The notes under the pieces: generated by a model
Told to the model about the DNA's origin: nothing
Database searches by the model: none
The model's input: the letters and a program-made list of their open reading frames with translations, nothing else
Assembly (NCBI GenBank): GCA_963580455.1
Contig: OY756967.1
Span: 2,378,501-2,442,500, forward strand
Source of the DNA: Euonymus europaeus
Taxonomy: Eukaryota > Streptophyta > Magnoliopsida > Celastrales > Celastraceae
Length of the DNA stretch: 64,000 bases
Direction: 5' to 3'
Part shown: piece by piece, positions 23,657 to 34,235 of the stretch
Layout: each line of letters starts with the position of its first letter
How positions within the stretch are numbered: position 1 is the stretch's first letter
Made by a program: the position numbers and the translations under genes

Positions 23657-25377
23657 AATGAATTCAGTGCTTTCGCGTGTGATTAGTTTAGTTTTTCGAG
23701 TCAATAAATAATTATTCTTAATATCCTCTTGAAATTAATTAAGGACGAAACACGATTCCATTTGTGAATTGAGAGGGGTTATTTAGTGTGAATAGATGTT
23801 CTTGTGAGGAAGTTGTCATTAGTATTAATGCAGTTGTTATTAATATCTAGGAATAAAATGTGTTTTAAATTCATTTGATATTGTTCATCCTTCACTTTAT
23901 CAACTTGATCATAATGTAAATTATATTACTCAATTAATTAACATGTGTGACTTCTATATGTTAATTTAGACATAATTCAAGTTGCAACATGATATGCAAA
24001 CAACAAATAAGAAAATGGATAATGTTAAGAATGATATAATGAGTTGGGAGGGTATTCTTGGGTATGCAAATGAATAATTTTCTTTGTCCTTGAAAACAGT
24101 TGTTCAATAAAAGTAAAAGTAAATGATTAGTAGAGAAAAATGGGCTTAATAATATCTATCCCAAAAAATCGAAAACTATGTCAATTATTCATTGGAATAT
24201 CCTTTCCTAGTAAAACCATCATTTCTTTCAAATTTCCCTTCACAAAGAAACATATATCTTATAAAACAAATCCAACGTGATGGGCCCAATTGAGTCCAAT
24301 TAAAAAAGGACAGATGTCCGTGAAAGATGAGCCGTACTTATACCTCATTCTTAACTAAGTATATCCGATTCTTATAAAATCTCAGCTCAAAAAATAACCT
24401 AAACCAACAGAATCGGCATCACTTGGTTAGTTCCGAGACTCGAAGAAGAGCCTTACACTAGAGTATACCAGAGAAGGTTTAGCCATTGCACCATTTCCAT
24501 AATCTCCACAAGCCAGCCTCCTTGACACAGGCGGGATCAAAGTAATACTGCAAGTTCATTAACTGACATAAGATGCTACTATATGAAAGGATTAGTCCAT
24601 TATTTCAACTCAATCAATAACATGCGTGTCTACACATAAACGTACTAGATCCATTGTGAGAGATATGGGTTTAATCAAACCTTAATATAAAAAAAGGACA
24701 GGTCGCCATGAGGACAGAAGAGATGGAGATCACCAAGAGCAAGATTGACGACTACAACAGTTGACAATGATGATGATGATGAAGTCAATCCATCCATCTT
24801 AACGTCAAAGACCAAACGATGATGATGCTCTGGTTTGCGTGAGGGGTGAGAAGAAAAGGATAGGGTAAAAGTGATAAGGGTGCGAGGAGTATTCATAAAT
24901 GGAGTTTTTTGGATGCTTAATGGGGGTGAACTTAATTCAATGAGGGTTTCATTAACGCTCATCCTCTTAAAATTAAACCATAAGAAGTTGGGCCGATAGT
25001 ATGTTCCTTCAAGCCCATAACTTTACAGCAGCCAAATTTCTAGAAAGAAAGATATTAATCAACCCCAATCCAAGAGCCCAAATCGGACATGCTTCTCGAG
25101 TGGCAAAAATCTGAGCTTAGAGCAATCACAATGGTGATTATTTGCAGGGGACAACAAATATTGTTGGAAAATGTGTTTTTGCAAATTTGGTTGTATTGAG
25201 AGATGTGTTTTGCTGATGTGGCTCGGCCCTTAGTAGCTGAGCTAAGAAGGAACAAAGTCATATGGGTCCAATATATCCTCAAGAACCGCACAATCCAAAG
25301 TGGACAATATTATTGATGTGTGAGGATGTGAAAATTACAATATAATCCTGAAATATCCACTTTCGATTTTTGGACCC
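23657..25377. other. Intergenic, with one weak minus-strand frame
   Basis: An open frame of 95 codons on the minus strand (24962-24675) is Ser/Thr/His-rich and matches nothing I know; I do not call it a gene. From 25120, AGCAATCACAATGGTG matches the end of the element at 55270-55675, so a related short element may begin here; I could not find its other end. Confidence 0.35.
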
Positions 25378-25611
25378 TTGGCCTCCTCCTCTTCATCGTC
25401 CTCGTCCATCAACCTTGCTATATTGGACTTGGACTTGGGTCAGGTCTCTCTGCTTGCTTTCGCGTCATTGTTCCTGAGAATATCACTGGCGCTAATGTTG
25501 CTTGGGTCCGTAACTTTCGTGATTGGGCTAGTTTTGATTCCCTTCGCTGTTGAGCCTGTCTTGCTCTTCTACTTTATGGGATTCGCCAATGGACTGTCTG
25601 AATTGGGCTAG
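25378..25611 (+). pseudogene. Hydrophobic membrane-protein-like frame lacking an ATG
   Basis: About 77 codons encode a Ser run followed by two or three strongly hydrophobic stretches (VSLLAFASLFLRISLALMLL; VTFVIGLVLIPFAV; VLLFYFMGFANGLSELG) and a stop. The frame looks like a small multi-pass membrane protein. The position expected for the start reads CCC-TTG-GCC, with no ATG until codon 40, and an in-frame stop lies upstream near 25321. The start codon may have been lost (ATG to TTG), or an upstream exon may be missing. The family was not recognised. Confidence 0.4.
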
Positions 25612-26017
25612 CAAATTTTTCACCCAACCCAATTTCATGAGGTTTGTCAACAGCTTGACTGAATTGAACAAGAATTTTTGGAGCGCTCAACATTGATATG
25701 CATATATCTTTGGCTTGGCTTGGGTTGCTGGGTGTCTGTACTATAATGTTGTTTTATGCGTCTCCTCAAATGCAGAAAATGTGAAAGGTGTCGGGTGCGA
25801 AAAAATGTACGTTTCATGGGTTCAATTCTAAACTATATCGTTTAAACAATTTTTGCTAATAAAAAGGTAAAAATCGGGTTCTCATACTCACATCTAGTCT
25901 TTCGGTCTTTGTTGTGCATTCTAGATCTTGTCGCATCACTCTTTCGCATCTGGTTCTGGACCTTTGGTCGCATCTGTCTCTGGTCGCAAAGCCTTGGTCG
26001 CGCATCTAGGTGTGGTC
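25612..26017. other. Intergenic 5' of the LTR element
   Basis: Short GC-mixed region with several TGGTCGC/TGGTC words; the last is the target site of the LTR element. No gene seen. Confidence 0.35.
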
Positions 26018-26179
26018 TGTTAGATTTTCTGTATATCTCAATCACATATTTTCTTATTGATCTTTCACATAGTACATTACAATATATATTGTATGGTACA
26101 CCTAACACTGAGACTTTCGATGCACCATCCACCGAAAGCACAAACATACTACAGCTGTAGTCAACATTTACAGCTCACA
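26018..26179 (-). repeat. 3' LTR
   Basis: Left copy, which is the 3' LTR in element orientation. It differs from the right copy by small indels, including an extra AACACTGA-type insertion. Confidence 0.88.
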
Positions 26180-26389
26180 CCCCCTCTCAAACTGAGGATG
26201 ATTACATACAAATCATCAAAAGTTTGCCAAAGGTAAAACAGAAACGGAGCAACATAAAACAAAAGTAGACCACACGGCTAGGATCACAATAATTGTGAAC
26301 ACAAAGCAAAAATTCAAAACCAGATGAAATATCAGCAAACCAGAACGCTTGTACCGTATCAAAAGCAGAGCCATCAACCAAAAGCAGAA

Positions 26390-26650
26390 CCAGAACCAAC
26401 AACCAGAACTGAATAGAGCACAAAAACAAACCAGAACCAGACCAAAACCAGCAAATTCATAACCCAAAAACAAACAAACCAGAACCAGACCGAAACCAGC
26501 AAATTCAGAACCCAAAACCAGCAACTCCAAAACAAAACAGAACCTGAAAATAAACCAACCAGAACCAGCAAACGCATAACCAGAACCAGCAAACGCAGAA
26601 CCAGAACCAGCAAATCCAGAACAAAACAGAACCCGAAAATAAACCAGAAT
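26390..26650 (-). repeat. Degenerate tandem repeat inside the LTR element
   Basis: Repeats built from AACCAGCAAA and CAGAACCAG. In the minus-strand frame they encode runs such as FAGSGSAFAGSGYAFAGSGW. They begin directly after the truncated gag frame. Confidence 0.75.
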
Positions 26651-26658
26651 CGGCAAAA

Positions 26659-26853
26659 TCAGGCAATATCCCAATCTTCAGTAGCCAATGCAAATCCTTC
26701 CTTCTTGTCATCAGTAGGTCGACTAATAGACTCAGAAATATATCCCCACTTTTTTCTCCCAAGGAGAAAATTCTTCATCACATTAGCCCAATAGGGATAA
26801 TTATCACCAGTTAGACGAACATTGATCGAATGATAGCGGTCGTTAGAAGCCAT
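26659..26853 (-). pseudogene. Copia-type gag N-terminus (64 residues)
   Basis: Begins MASNDRYHSI and contains LTGDNYPYWANVMKNFLLGR and KKWGYIS, the usual start of plant Ty1/copia gag polyproteins (UBN2/DUF4219-type). A stop follows DWDIA, where the family normally continues. The rest of gag and all of pol are missing. Confidence 0.85.
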
Positions 26854-26869
26854 TTTTATCTTCTTTATG

Positions 26870-27150
26870 AGGGGTCAAAATGTAAATTGCAGAAATAGCA
26901 AGGATCAAAATAGAATTTACAGAACTTGGTGATCAAAATATAAATTCCAAGAATTTCAGGGATCAAACTGTAAATTCCAGGAAGTGTAGGGACCAATCTG
27001 CAAAATTCAGAACGATGAGGGATCAAAATATAAATTGCAAAAATTCAGGATCAAACTGAAATTTTTAGAAATACCGGATACCAAAATGCAAATGGCAGAT
27101 GTTAAAGGTCAAATTGCAAATTGCAGATGTCAAAGATCAAATTGCAGACG
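26870..27150 (-). repeat. Minisatellite in the LTR element leader
   Basis: About eight degenerate units of roughly 30-36 bp based on GGATCAAAATGTAAATTGCAG, between the gag start and the 5' LTR, that is in the element's untranslated leader. Confidence 0.7.
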
Positions 27151-27847
27151 GAGAAGGAGGAAGATTCACAGCAGTCCTCCCCTCTGGGCTTGAACCTGTT
27201 CTCCAACCTCACTATTGTTACTTCAAACCCAATCACTTCCAGTAGTCTCCGTACTGATTTCAATCTGATGATTCAATTCCTGTATCAACAGCGGACACTA
27301 TGTCTATGCCGACAACATCTCGCGGCAGAATTCTATAAAGAAAAAGAAAGCTGCTAGCTGCATAATTGGATTTGGGAGAGATCCCCCCACGCCCATCAAT
27401 TCTTCTTTTTTTTAATGAGAAAGAACAGAACCAGATCGGCAATCACCGGAACCAGTTCGTGCATGGAAGAGCAGAACAGAGAGCATCCAAATGGAGGCAG
27501 ATCTGGCCGAACCAGATCAGAGTTGTCGGAGCACTCAGACCAGATCACGCCTGACCAGAAGGGTCACCGGAATCACACCAGAAACTGGTCGCACCAGCCG
27601 ATGGCGCCAGACCAGAATCTGCACTAGTCACGCGATGCGTCGAACAGCAGAGGATGAAACTCCGATTATGATAGCGTCAGGTTCACCGGAACCAAGCGCG
27701 AGATGCACCCAGACAGCCGAAGATGAACCCAGAATCAGAACTGATTGTAACAATGGAACCAATGGTGCACAAGCAAAACCAGACCATAACTGACTGGAAT
27801 CAGATGTGTGCAAAGTCCGAAGACCGGACCTCCGGGCTCCCATGGCA

Positions 27848-28019
27848 TGTTAGATTTTCCGTATATCTCAATCACATATTTCTTATTGATCTTTTACACA
27901 GTACATTACAATATATATTGGATTACAATATATATTGGATGGTACACCTGAGACTTTCGATGCACCATCCACCGAAAGCACAAACATACTATAGCTGTAG
28001 TCAACATTTACAGCTCACA
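27848..28019 (-). repeat. 5' LTR
   Basis: Right copy. It contains a short internal duplication of ACAATATATATTGGAT absent from the left copy. The sequence just inside, read on the minus strand (TGCCATGGGAGCC), lies where a tRNA primer site is expected and only partly resembles the initiator-Met primer site. Confidence 0.88.
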
Positions 28020-28240
28020 TGGTCTGGTCACGCATCTATCACGTTCATCTCTCAGGTTCCTCTTTCTAGCTAAGAATCATCTCTTACTTGGGCTAATTTG
28101 CTTCTCAGTGATATCAATCGAATAAGATAATGGATGGTAAAGGGAGGAAAAAAAAGCCTTTTGCGTAATTGTTTTGGATGTTTTAGAGTGGGTCTCGGAT
28201 GGTGTGAGCCATTAGAATCTTAGTCAAGTGGCTTTAGTTA

Positions 28241-28627
28241 GGGCAACCACAATGGTTGTCCTTTTAATGGGCCAATAATTTTGTTTTTGGGTCCCACATC
28301 TATCTCACAAAAACATAACTTTCAATACAATCAAATCAGCATAACACATATTTCAATACTGTCACATCAGCAAAACACATCTCCCAATACAAAACCATTA
28401 TCCAACCCAACAATTTTCTTATCTTTCATACTATCCCCTCAAATTTACTCCAAAATCAAGGCTGGGTCCCACATTTATTATAAAAAGTCAAGCCACATCA
28501 GCATCCACATCACCAAAATACATATCTCAATATAACCACATCAACAAAACACATTTTTCAATACAGCCACATCAGCAAAACACAATAACTTTGTTGACCC
28601 ATTAACTTAACATCATTGCAAGTGCCC
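28241..28627. mobile_element. Harbinger/Tourist-type MITE (TSD TTA)
   Basis: Flanked by TTA at 28238-28240 and 28628-28630. Ends are GGGCAACCACAATGG and, inward from the right, GGGCACTTGCAATGA. The interior is non-coding and repeats CACATCAGCAAAACACA. A 3-bp TTA duplication fits PIF/Harbinger elements. Confidence 0.7.
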
Positions 28628-28785
28628 TTATAAACTTCCTTTGAAGAAATTTGCTCTTTCATTGGCATCCACCGCCAATTCTCTAACCCATTTGTGTTTT
28701 TGCAAGTGCCCTTATAAACTTCCTTTGAAGAAATTTGCTCTTTCATTGGCATCCACCGCCAATTCTCTAACCCATTTGTGTTTTT
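28618..28785. repeat. Exact 84-bp tandem duplication over the MITE end
   Basis: Copy 1 is 28618-28701 and copy 2 is 28702-28785; I see no mismatch. Each copy begins with the last ten bases of the MITE (GCAAGTGCCC) plus the TTA target duplication, so the duplication came after the MITE insertion. Confidence 0.92.
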
Positions 28786-29245
28786 GGAATCAGTTCTGAT
28801 TTTGGAATAAGTTTGTATGGAAATAACTACTTATAAGTCATATTATTTTTTTTAGCATAAAAAATATTTATACCTGGAAAATTTACGCCTTGTGTTTTCG
28901 CATTTGAAAACATTGATAATAAGTACTGAACAATTATTTTGGATGTTAAATTAAAACACAAAAAACAAAAGATGTTTTGCTTCTTTCCATCTCTCCATAA
29001 AGCAAACCACTACCTCCCTTAATACCTTTCCTCCCCTTTAAACCTAATGTCTCTCTTTCTCACCAAGTTTAGCATCCCCTTGTCCTTAACCAGCAAGATA
29101 TTAATTTGGTACAAGAATCCCTTATTGCTCCCTCCCTACATATTTGAACAACCCACCATTGCCTTGGCCTTTCATTGATACTTCGAGAGAAATCAGAAAC
29201 ACCCCAAGTTTCAGAATCTCAATTCAGAGTTTTGTTACCGAAAGG
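28786..29245. other. 5' flank of the first DUF3339 gene
   Basis: Promoter and probable leader; a pyrimidine-rich region at 28980-29060 precedes it. An in-frame ATG at 29144 would add 34 residues with no family similarity and is not used. Confidence 0.4.
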
Positions 29246-29458
29246 ATGAGTGCAGATTGGGGGCCGGTGGTGGTTGCGGTGGTTATGTTCATCCTCTTAT
29301 CACCGGGATTACTATTCCAGCTACCCGCGAGGGCGAGGGTTATGGAGTTTGGGAACATGTCTACCAGTGGGGTTGCTATTCTAGTCCATGCGGTCATTTA
29401 CTTTGGCATAATCACTATCCTGGTCATTGCTATTGGCATTCATATACATGTAAATTAA
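29246..29458 (+). CDS. DUF3339 small membrane protein, 70 residues
   Basis: Matches the plant DUF3339 family: MSADWGPVVVAVVMFILLSP at the start, then GLLFQLPARARVMEFGNM, then TSGVAILVHAVIYFG and a second hydrophobic segment ending IGIHIHVN. Two membrane helices enclose a short polar loop with the family's MEFGNMxTSG motif. The start ATG at 29246 fits the family N-terminus exactly. Function unknown. It is the first of four DUF3339 copies between 29.2 and 31.8 kb; this one is intact and intronless. Confidence 0.92.
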   Translation: MSADWGPVVVAVVMFILLSPGLLFQLPARARVMEFGNMSTSGVAILVHAVIYFGIITILVIAIGIHIHVN

Positions 29459-30060
29459 TTATTTAGTCAGAAAATTATCCAAAGATGGGCTCTATGGGCT
29501 CTTTTTGCTCCATCTTTGTTTCTCTTCTTTTGTGTTTCAACTTTTCTCTCTTGTTGTATGTTCTTATCGTTTGTTTTCTTTACATAGATGAAAAAAAAGG
29601 AACAAGTTCTTCATGTTCTTCTATCTGTAAGAAAATACTCCATGCAAGCTTTTCTATCAAGTTTTATATAGTAATGATGCAATGCAATTATATGAGCTTC
29701 CCAAATTATGGTATCCTACAGAAAACACAGATCAAACTCCAATTTGGGGTCTTTTCATCAGCAATTTTCAATTACCCAAATTGACTAAAACTTTAAATCC
29801 TCCGGATCACATTAAAAAATGAAAGGAACGGAGAGGGAGAGAGACTGAGCCCTCCACCTTGAAAATGTAAGAGAAAAGAAGAAAACTCAGCAAATATAAT
29901 TTCAGATTTGAAGAACAGAAAAGCATAGGCAATTCTTACATCGAAAAACTATCTGGCTTTACTACAAATTTGAAAATGATGAACAAAACAAGATCCAAAG
30001 CAAATAAGATTAGAGGTGCTAGCTCACAGATATTGAGCAAGTAAATAATAGCCTCCAGGA
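29459..30060. other. 3' flank of the first DUF3339 gene
   Basis: Probable 3' UTR and spacer. A plus-strand frame at 29485-29784 is hydrophobic by T-rich composition and is not called. Confidence 0.35.
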
Positions 30061-30156
30061 TCATCCGGTATAGATGTGCTTGTGGACGGCCAAGATTAGG
30101 ACAGCATAGATAATGAAGAAGATGAAAGTGTGAATCGCTATGGCACTACTCCACTG
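30061..30156 (-). pseudogene. DUF3339 C-terminal fragment
   Basis: The minus strand encodes SAIAIHTFIFFIIYAVLILA then VHKHIYTG and a stop at 30063-30061, a recognisable DUF3339 C-terminal half (second helix and the HIYTG end). The preceding sequence is not the expected MEFGN loop or first helix, and no first half is found within the next 300 bases. Either the copy is truncated or its first exon lies behind an intron I did not see (an AG acceptor at CACCACCAG is possible). Confidence 0.75.
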
Positions 30157-30907
30157 GACCACTGGTGGTGACGAGGATTTAAGTGGGGAAAAAAAGCCCA
30201 AATGGGCCTAAGACTTGAGTTCGGTCTGTGACACTACTAACTGGACTTGGAAATAATTTGGAAGCCCGGAAAGGCAACACTTTACATCTTACGGTGGTTG
30301 ATCCATGTGAAGCGAAGCAATTCTTACTTGTTTTGGTGACATAAATAAAGAACGAAGGTACCACACACCACACATCCAAGTTTCAAACACTCTCTATCTC
30401 CTGTTTTGATTAATGCTCCAAATTTCGATCACTAGGCTTGATTGTAAATTTGGGTTAATACACATGAGAGAGTTAATATCAACTTCAAAAATGATTTCTT
30501 TTTGAGTGACACTTCGATAAAGTTTGAAGTCGAAATTAAGAGTTATGCAATGTTTGAATAGCTATTTACTTTAGGATGAATGTGTTCATTAACTGTTTAT
30601 CTTTAAGCCTCTCTCTTGTGTATTTGACTCGTGACTCTAATTATAATCAAAGATATATAAAAAATTGGTAAAAGATGGTGCTTCATCACTACCACCAAAC
30701 CTATACTTCAATTGGTTTTTAAAAAGGCATCAATCAATATATGCTCAACCTTATCTATGATGATTAAAAAAAGAAGGAATTTTTTTCTTCTTTTCTGGCC
30801 TTTTGGGGATTCTTATTCTCTCATCTCTTTATGGGTTAAAAGGGATAAAGAGAGGGAGCCGCAGTGATTGTTGTCCTCAATTTTTCCTTGTCTGAGAAGT
30901 GATCAGA
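30157..30907. other. Spacer between DUF3339 copies
   Basis: No gene seen. The right part is the promoter of the second intact DUF3339 gene. Confidence 0.4.
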
Positions 30908-31114
30908 ATGAATGATTGGGCCGCTCCTCTCATAGCTGCGGCACTGTTTGCGTTTCTTTCGCCGGGTTTGGTGATTCAAATGCCTGGAAATGATCGGCCT
31001 ATCGATTTCATGAACAGGAAGACTAATTTAGCTTCCATATTGCTGCACGCAGTCTTATATGGCTTGCTTCTCATTTTGTTTCTTGTTGTTCTTCATGTCC
31101 ACCTGTTGGTCTAG
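30908..31114 (+). CDS. DUF3339 small membrane protein, 68 residues
   Basis: Begins MNDWAAPLIAAALFAFLSPG, then LVIQMPGNDRPIDFMNRKTN, then LASILLHAVLYGLLLILFLV and a stop after VHLLV. This is the MNDWAAP subtype of DUF3339, distinct from the MSADWGP subtype at 29246, so the two are old paralogues rather than a recent duplicate. Two membrane helices; function unknown; intronless. Confidence 0.92.
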   Translation: MNDWAAPLIAAALFAFLSPGLVIQMPGNDRPIDFMNRKTNLASILLHAVLYGLLLILFLVVLHVHLLV

Positions 31115-31548
31115 TTACTTTTGAATTCTCTGTAGCTGCTGCTATATTAAGCACCCATGAAAATCTGTCCTGTGCAATTCAAGAGAATATAATTTATCTG
31201 TTACTTCTTTGACCAGCCTAATGCCTAGTTGGTGATTTTTTGGGGGTCAAATCGTATGAACTCCATGAGTTCGATTTCCACTTTCTCTCGTGATCACGCG
31301 CTGTTTTAGGACTCCAGATATGTATTCTGCATTGAATTAGGGCAGAAAGCTAGATAAACTTGAAATTGGTGCCAAATTAATATAAAACCATAGACTGATA
31401 AAATCCAGCATATATTGGAACCAGGATATATATCTTCATATTTCCAGTCAAAACAAATGAATTAGTAGTTCCAAACTCATATTTAATTAATTGTCTAGCC
31501 ATAAAACAAATAACAGAAACTGCAAAATCTTTTTAACCAGTCACAAAT
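31115..31548. other. 3' flank of the second DUF3339 gene
   Basis: Probable 3' UTR and spacer of this gene and the minus-strand pseudogene; nothing else seen. Confidence 0.35.
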
Positions 31549-31765
31549 TTACTGTCCAATATACATGTGAGTACCAATAGCTAACAATTAAGAAGATGCA
31601 CATGAGAGCAAAGTAAAGAATGGAGTGAACCAGAATAGAAACTCCACTCGTCTGAAAATTGCCAAACTCTACCATCCTATTACGACCCGGCATCTGAATC
31701 AATAGTCCTGGTGACTAACAGGATGAACAGCACCACCGCCACGAACACCGGCCCCAGTCCGACAT
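31549..31765 (-). pseudogene. DUF3339 pseudogene with three frameshifts
   Basis: On the minus strand the sequence starts ATG for MSDWG, loses one base so that PVFVAVVLFILL moves to another frame, gains a base just before SPGLLIQMPGRNRMVEFGNF (restoring the frame), and gains another near the end before AIGTHMYIG and the stop. Similarity runs through the full family length. The MSDWGP/MVEFGNFQTSG pattern is closest to the intact gene at 29246. Confidence 0.85.
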
Positions 31766-32046
31766 CTTTGAACGGTGAGACCTAACTCACAAACTTGTCT
31801 TTGATCTCTATTTGTAAATTTGCAATGGCTGTCGTGTGTTTAATGCAGATAAAGTGGGAATATAAGAGGGTTACTACGTTTGTGGCTTGAAAGAGGAAGA
31901 GACAAAGTCGTAAAGGGATTGAAAGGTTCAGTGTGAAGCAATCAGGATTCACCTTTTTTTTACACCCTCGTCACATGTAAAGGAAACTTCCATGCAAAGA
32001 GAGAATCCTGTCGTGTTTTCTATTACGGGGACGTGACATCACCATA

Positions 32047-32285
32047 ATTAATAACGAATTTTGAGATGCACTCTCCCTGTTATAATTTCCCAAACAAATT
32101 AAAATACTATTTTTTAAACTTTGTAATATATTTATATATTCTTTACATTCCTTTACTCGCCCATCCTGTAATTTAGAGTCGGGACTCTCTGGTTTTACAG
32201 TGATACTGTTAATCCATTAGCAAGTGGTTTCGGACCTATATGGGCCTATATACATGTGCAGGACATAATTTTCTATATTACGGTG
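32047..32285 (+). repeat. Direct repeat, copy A (partner at 34236-34587)
   Basis: Shares with copy B, in order: ATTAATAA-GAATTT-GAGATG, AAATTAAAATACTAT, ACATTCCTTTACTC, GGTTTTACAGTGATA, TATATGGGCCTATAT and TTACGGTG. No terminal TG/CA or flanking duplication was found, so it is an old segmental duplication rather than a clear LTR pair. Confidence 0.7.
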
Positions 32286-32589
32286 AAAGTTGAATGACCA
32301 AAAGGGTCTGTTTGTTATGTTTTTTTCACCGTTTTAAGTTGTATGACTCATAAAAAATGCAGTGCTTATCAAACACCCATTAAAAAATTTACGTTTTGCA
32401 CCACTTAAACATGGTAAAAAAATGAGACGCTAATCATTTCAACATTTCATTGCGTGTTAGGGTTTCACAATTATGGAAGACGATCATGTCCCTCATCTAT
32501 GTAGCGACACTAGAAGAAGAAATCCACCTCCAAAAGTGATGTCCTAATCTCCCGATCATCAAAGAAGTCACGACAACAGAGATCCAACC

Positions 32590-33025
32590 TCTATCGATAT
32601 CAGTTACTATTTATCAGGTCTAGTATTCTTCTATCTCTATTCTTGGATCGAATTCTTGTAGGTTTAGGGTGATATTATTTCAATTGAGAAGTTACAAGAA
32701 TCCGTTCCAATTTTAGATATAGATCCAACCCCAAAAGCAACCTTTTGGTCTCTGCTGGTTCACTCTTTTTGGGATTCCTCCGTCTCTCCCTCTATCGATG
32801 TGTGTTACTGTTTCTCAGGTTAGGTACTTTTCTCTCTCTGTTCCTAGATCAGATTCTCATAGGTTTAGGGTGATATTGTTTCAATTGAGAAGTTACAAGA
32901 ATCTGTTCCAATTTCATACATATATCGAACCTCGAAAGCGACCTTTTGGTCTCCGCTGGTTCACTCTCTATGGGATTCCTCCGTCTCTCCCTCCATCGAT
33001 CTTGGATATATTTCTTAGGTCAGGA
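32590..33025 (+). repeat. Tandem duplication, 201-bp unit
   Basis: Copy 1 is 32590-32790 and copy 2 is 32791-32991; the start of a third unit follows to about 33025. Units share TAGGTTTAGGGTGATATT, TCAATTGAGAAGTTACAAGA and CCTTTTGGTCTC. The first 35 codons of copy 2 fall in an open frame, but I see no protein similarity. Confidence 0.82.
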
Positions 33026-34235
33026 TCTTGTGTTTTCTATTATGGGAAGTTGGGAACGTGACAGCACCATAATCTATATTTATACTATATATAATTCCTG
33101 AAGCAAGTTTTGGTTGAATACCATCTTGATTCGTCAGATAAACCTGGGCTGCCACGTGATTTTTTTGGTTTATTGAGATTGAGTTTTAAAGTTTAAGTTT
33201 TATTTGATTTATTTCCACAAGGAAATTTTTAAAATATTTAATGATATTGATTGCTTGATTTACATAACCATCGATTCATGCATCGGTGTTTAGTCTACTC
33301 ATCTTCCCTTTCTTTCTCCTCACCCATCTCTTATGGATATTAGTTTCTTTATCAAAAATAAATTAATGTATTGAATCAAAGACCATATGGAATTCCACTT
33401 GACTCATGCATTTGCGACAATTCTTCTCATCTTCTATTTCTTCGACCTCTCTCACCTCTTATGGGTTAAATGTGTTCCTTTATTTGCCTCAAGATTCAAA
33501 AACTGAATCTTCCTTTAGGTGTGCTATCATAATTTGTTTATCTCATGACGAAACCTAAACCTCACAGTCATGGGTAGCTTGGTCTCGTCCCTAGATATTT
33601 CTTTTTTTCACTGTAAGATTTGTACTTTCATATGAATATGTTTGTGTTTTCCTTTTATTTTGTTTTAATCTTCATCTCGAGCATAGTGTAGTACATCATA
33701 TTCTTGATCATCACCTTAATACATGGGAGTACCATGGTCGCAAGAGAAGAGGGTGAGGTTAGACTTCTTAAATAAGTGAGGCAAAGAAAGCTATGCGCAC
33801 AATTATGACTAAATCAGTAAATTTCATATCAACGTTTGTTTAATTTACTCTACAAGGTATAGAACAATCTTACTTGGATGAACTCTAACTTCCAAACATT
33901 TTGTTTCATTCATGTGTAAATTTATCTTTTCATTTTGTAGGCCTTCGATGATGAAGAACCCCTCTTCAAAGAAAGGGGAATCTTCAACATTTTGTTCCAT
34001 GTGCGACTAAGTTCATCCATTATTGGTTAGGTTAATAAAATAACCTATACAAATTGTAAAAATAAAAAACAAAACACTCTCATTTGATATTAAATTCTCC
34101 AAAAAAAAAAGTTAAAGCTTTTTATCAACATCTTCAAATATTTAGATATATATAAATTAATTCTCATATCAACATTTTCAAATATTTAAATATATATAAA
34201 TTAATTCTCATGGCGTAGCCACGAATTCAGCACTG
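33026..34235. other. Intergenic, short tandem repeat at 34123-34210
   Basis: No gene. Two 44-bp copies start at 34123 and 34167 (TATCAACATYTTCAAATATTT). Confidence 0.4.

Larger units (their letters stand above)
26018..28019 (-). mobile_element. Small copia-like LTR retrotransposon, gag-only deletion derivative (TSD TGGTC)
   Basis: Two terminal repeats of 162 and 172 bp begin TGTTAGATTTTC and end AGCTCACA (TG...CA), with 5-bp TSDs TGGTC at 26013-26017 and 28020-28024. Orientation is minus: the strand complementary to CCCCCTCTC beside the left LTR gives a purine tract GAGAGGGGG, and the only coding remnant, gag, reads leftward from near the right LTR. The interior carries a gag N-terminus, a minisatellite leader and a degenerate repeat; protease, integrase and reverse transcriptase are absent. 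It resembles a TRIM or TR-GAG derivative and would need an autonomous partner to move. Confidence 0.88.

Noticed and set aside
24675..24962. Minus-strand 95-codon frame
   Set aside because: Ser/His/Val-rich low-complexity sequence, no recognised family, no clear promoter.
26216..26674. 152-codon minus-strand hydrophobic frame
   Set aside because: Produced by the repeat array in the LTR element; repetitive and without a domain.
28617..28752. Repeat-encoding frame on the minus strand (MPMKEQISSKEVYKGTC twice)
   Set aside because: It is a by-product of the 84-bp DNA duplication, not a protein repeat gene.
29144..29245. Upstream in-frame ATG of the first DUF3339 gene
   Set aside because: It adds 34 residues absent from the family; the ATG at 29246 gives the canonical N-terminus.
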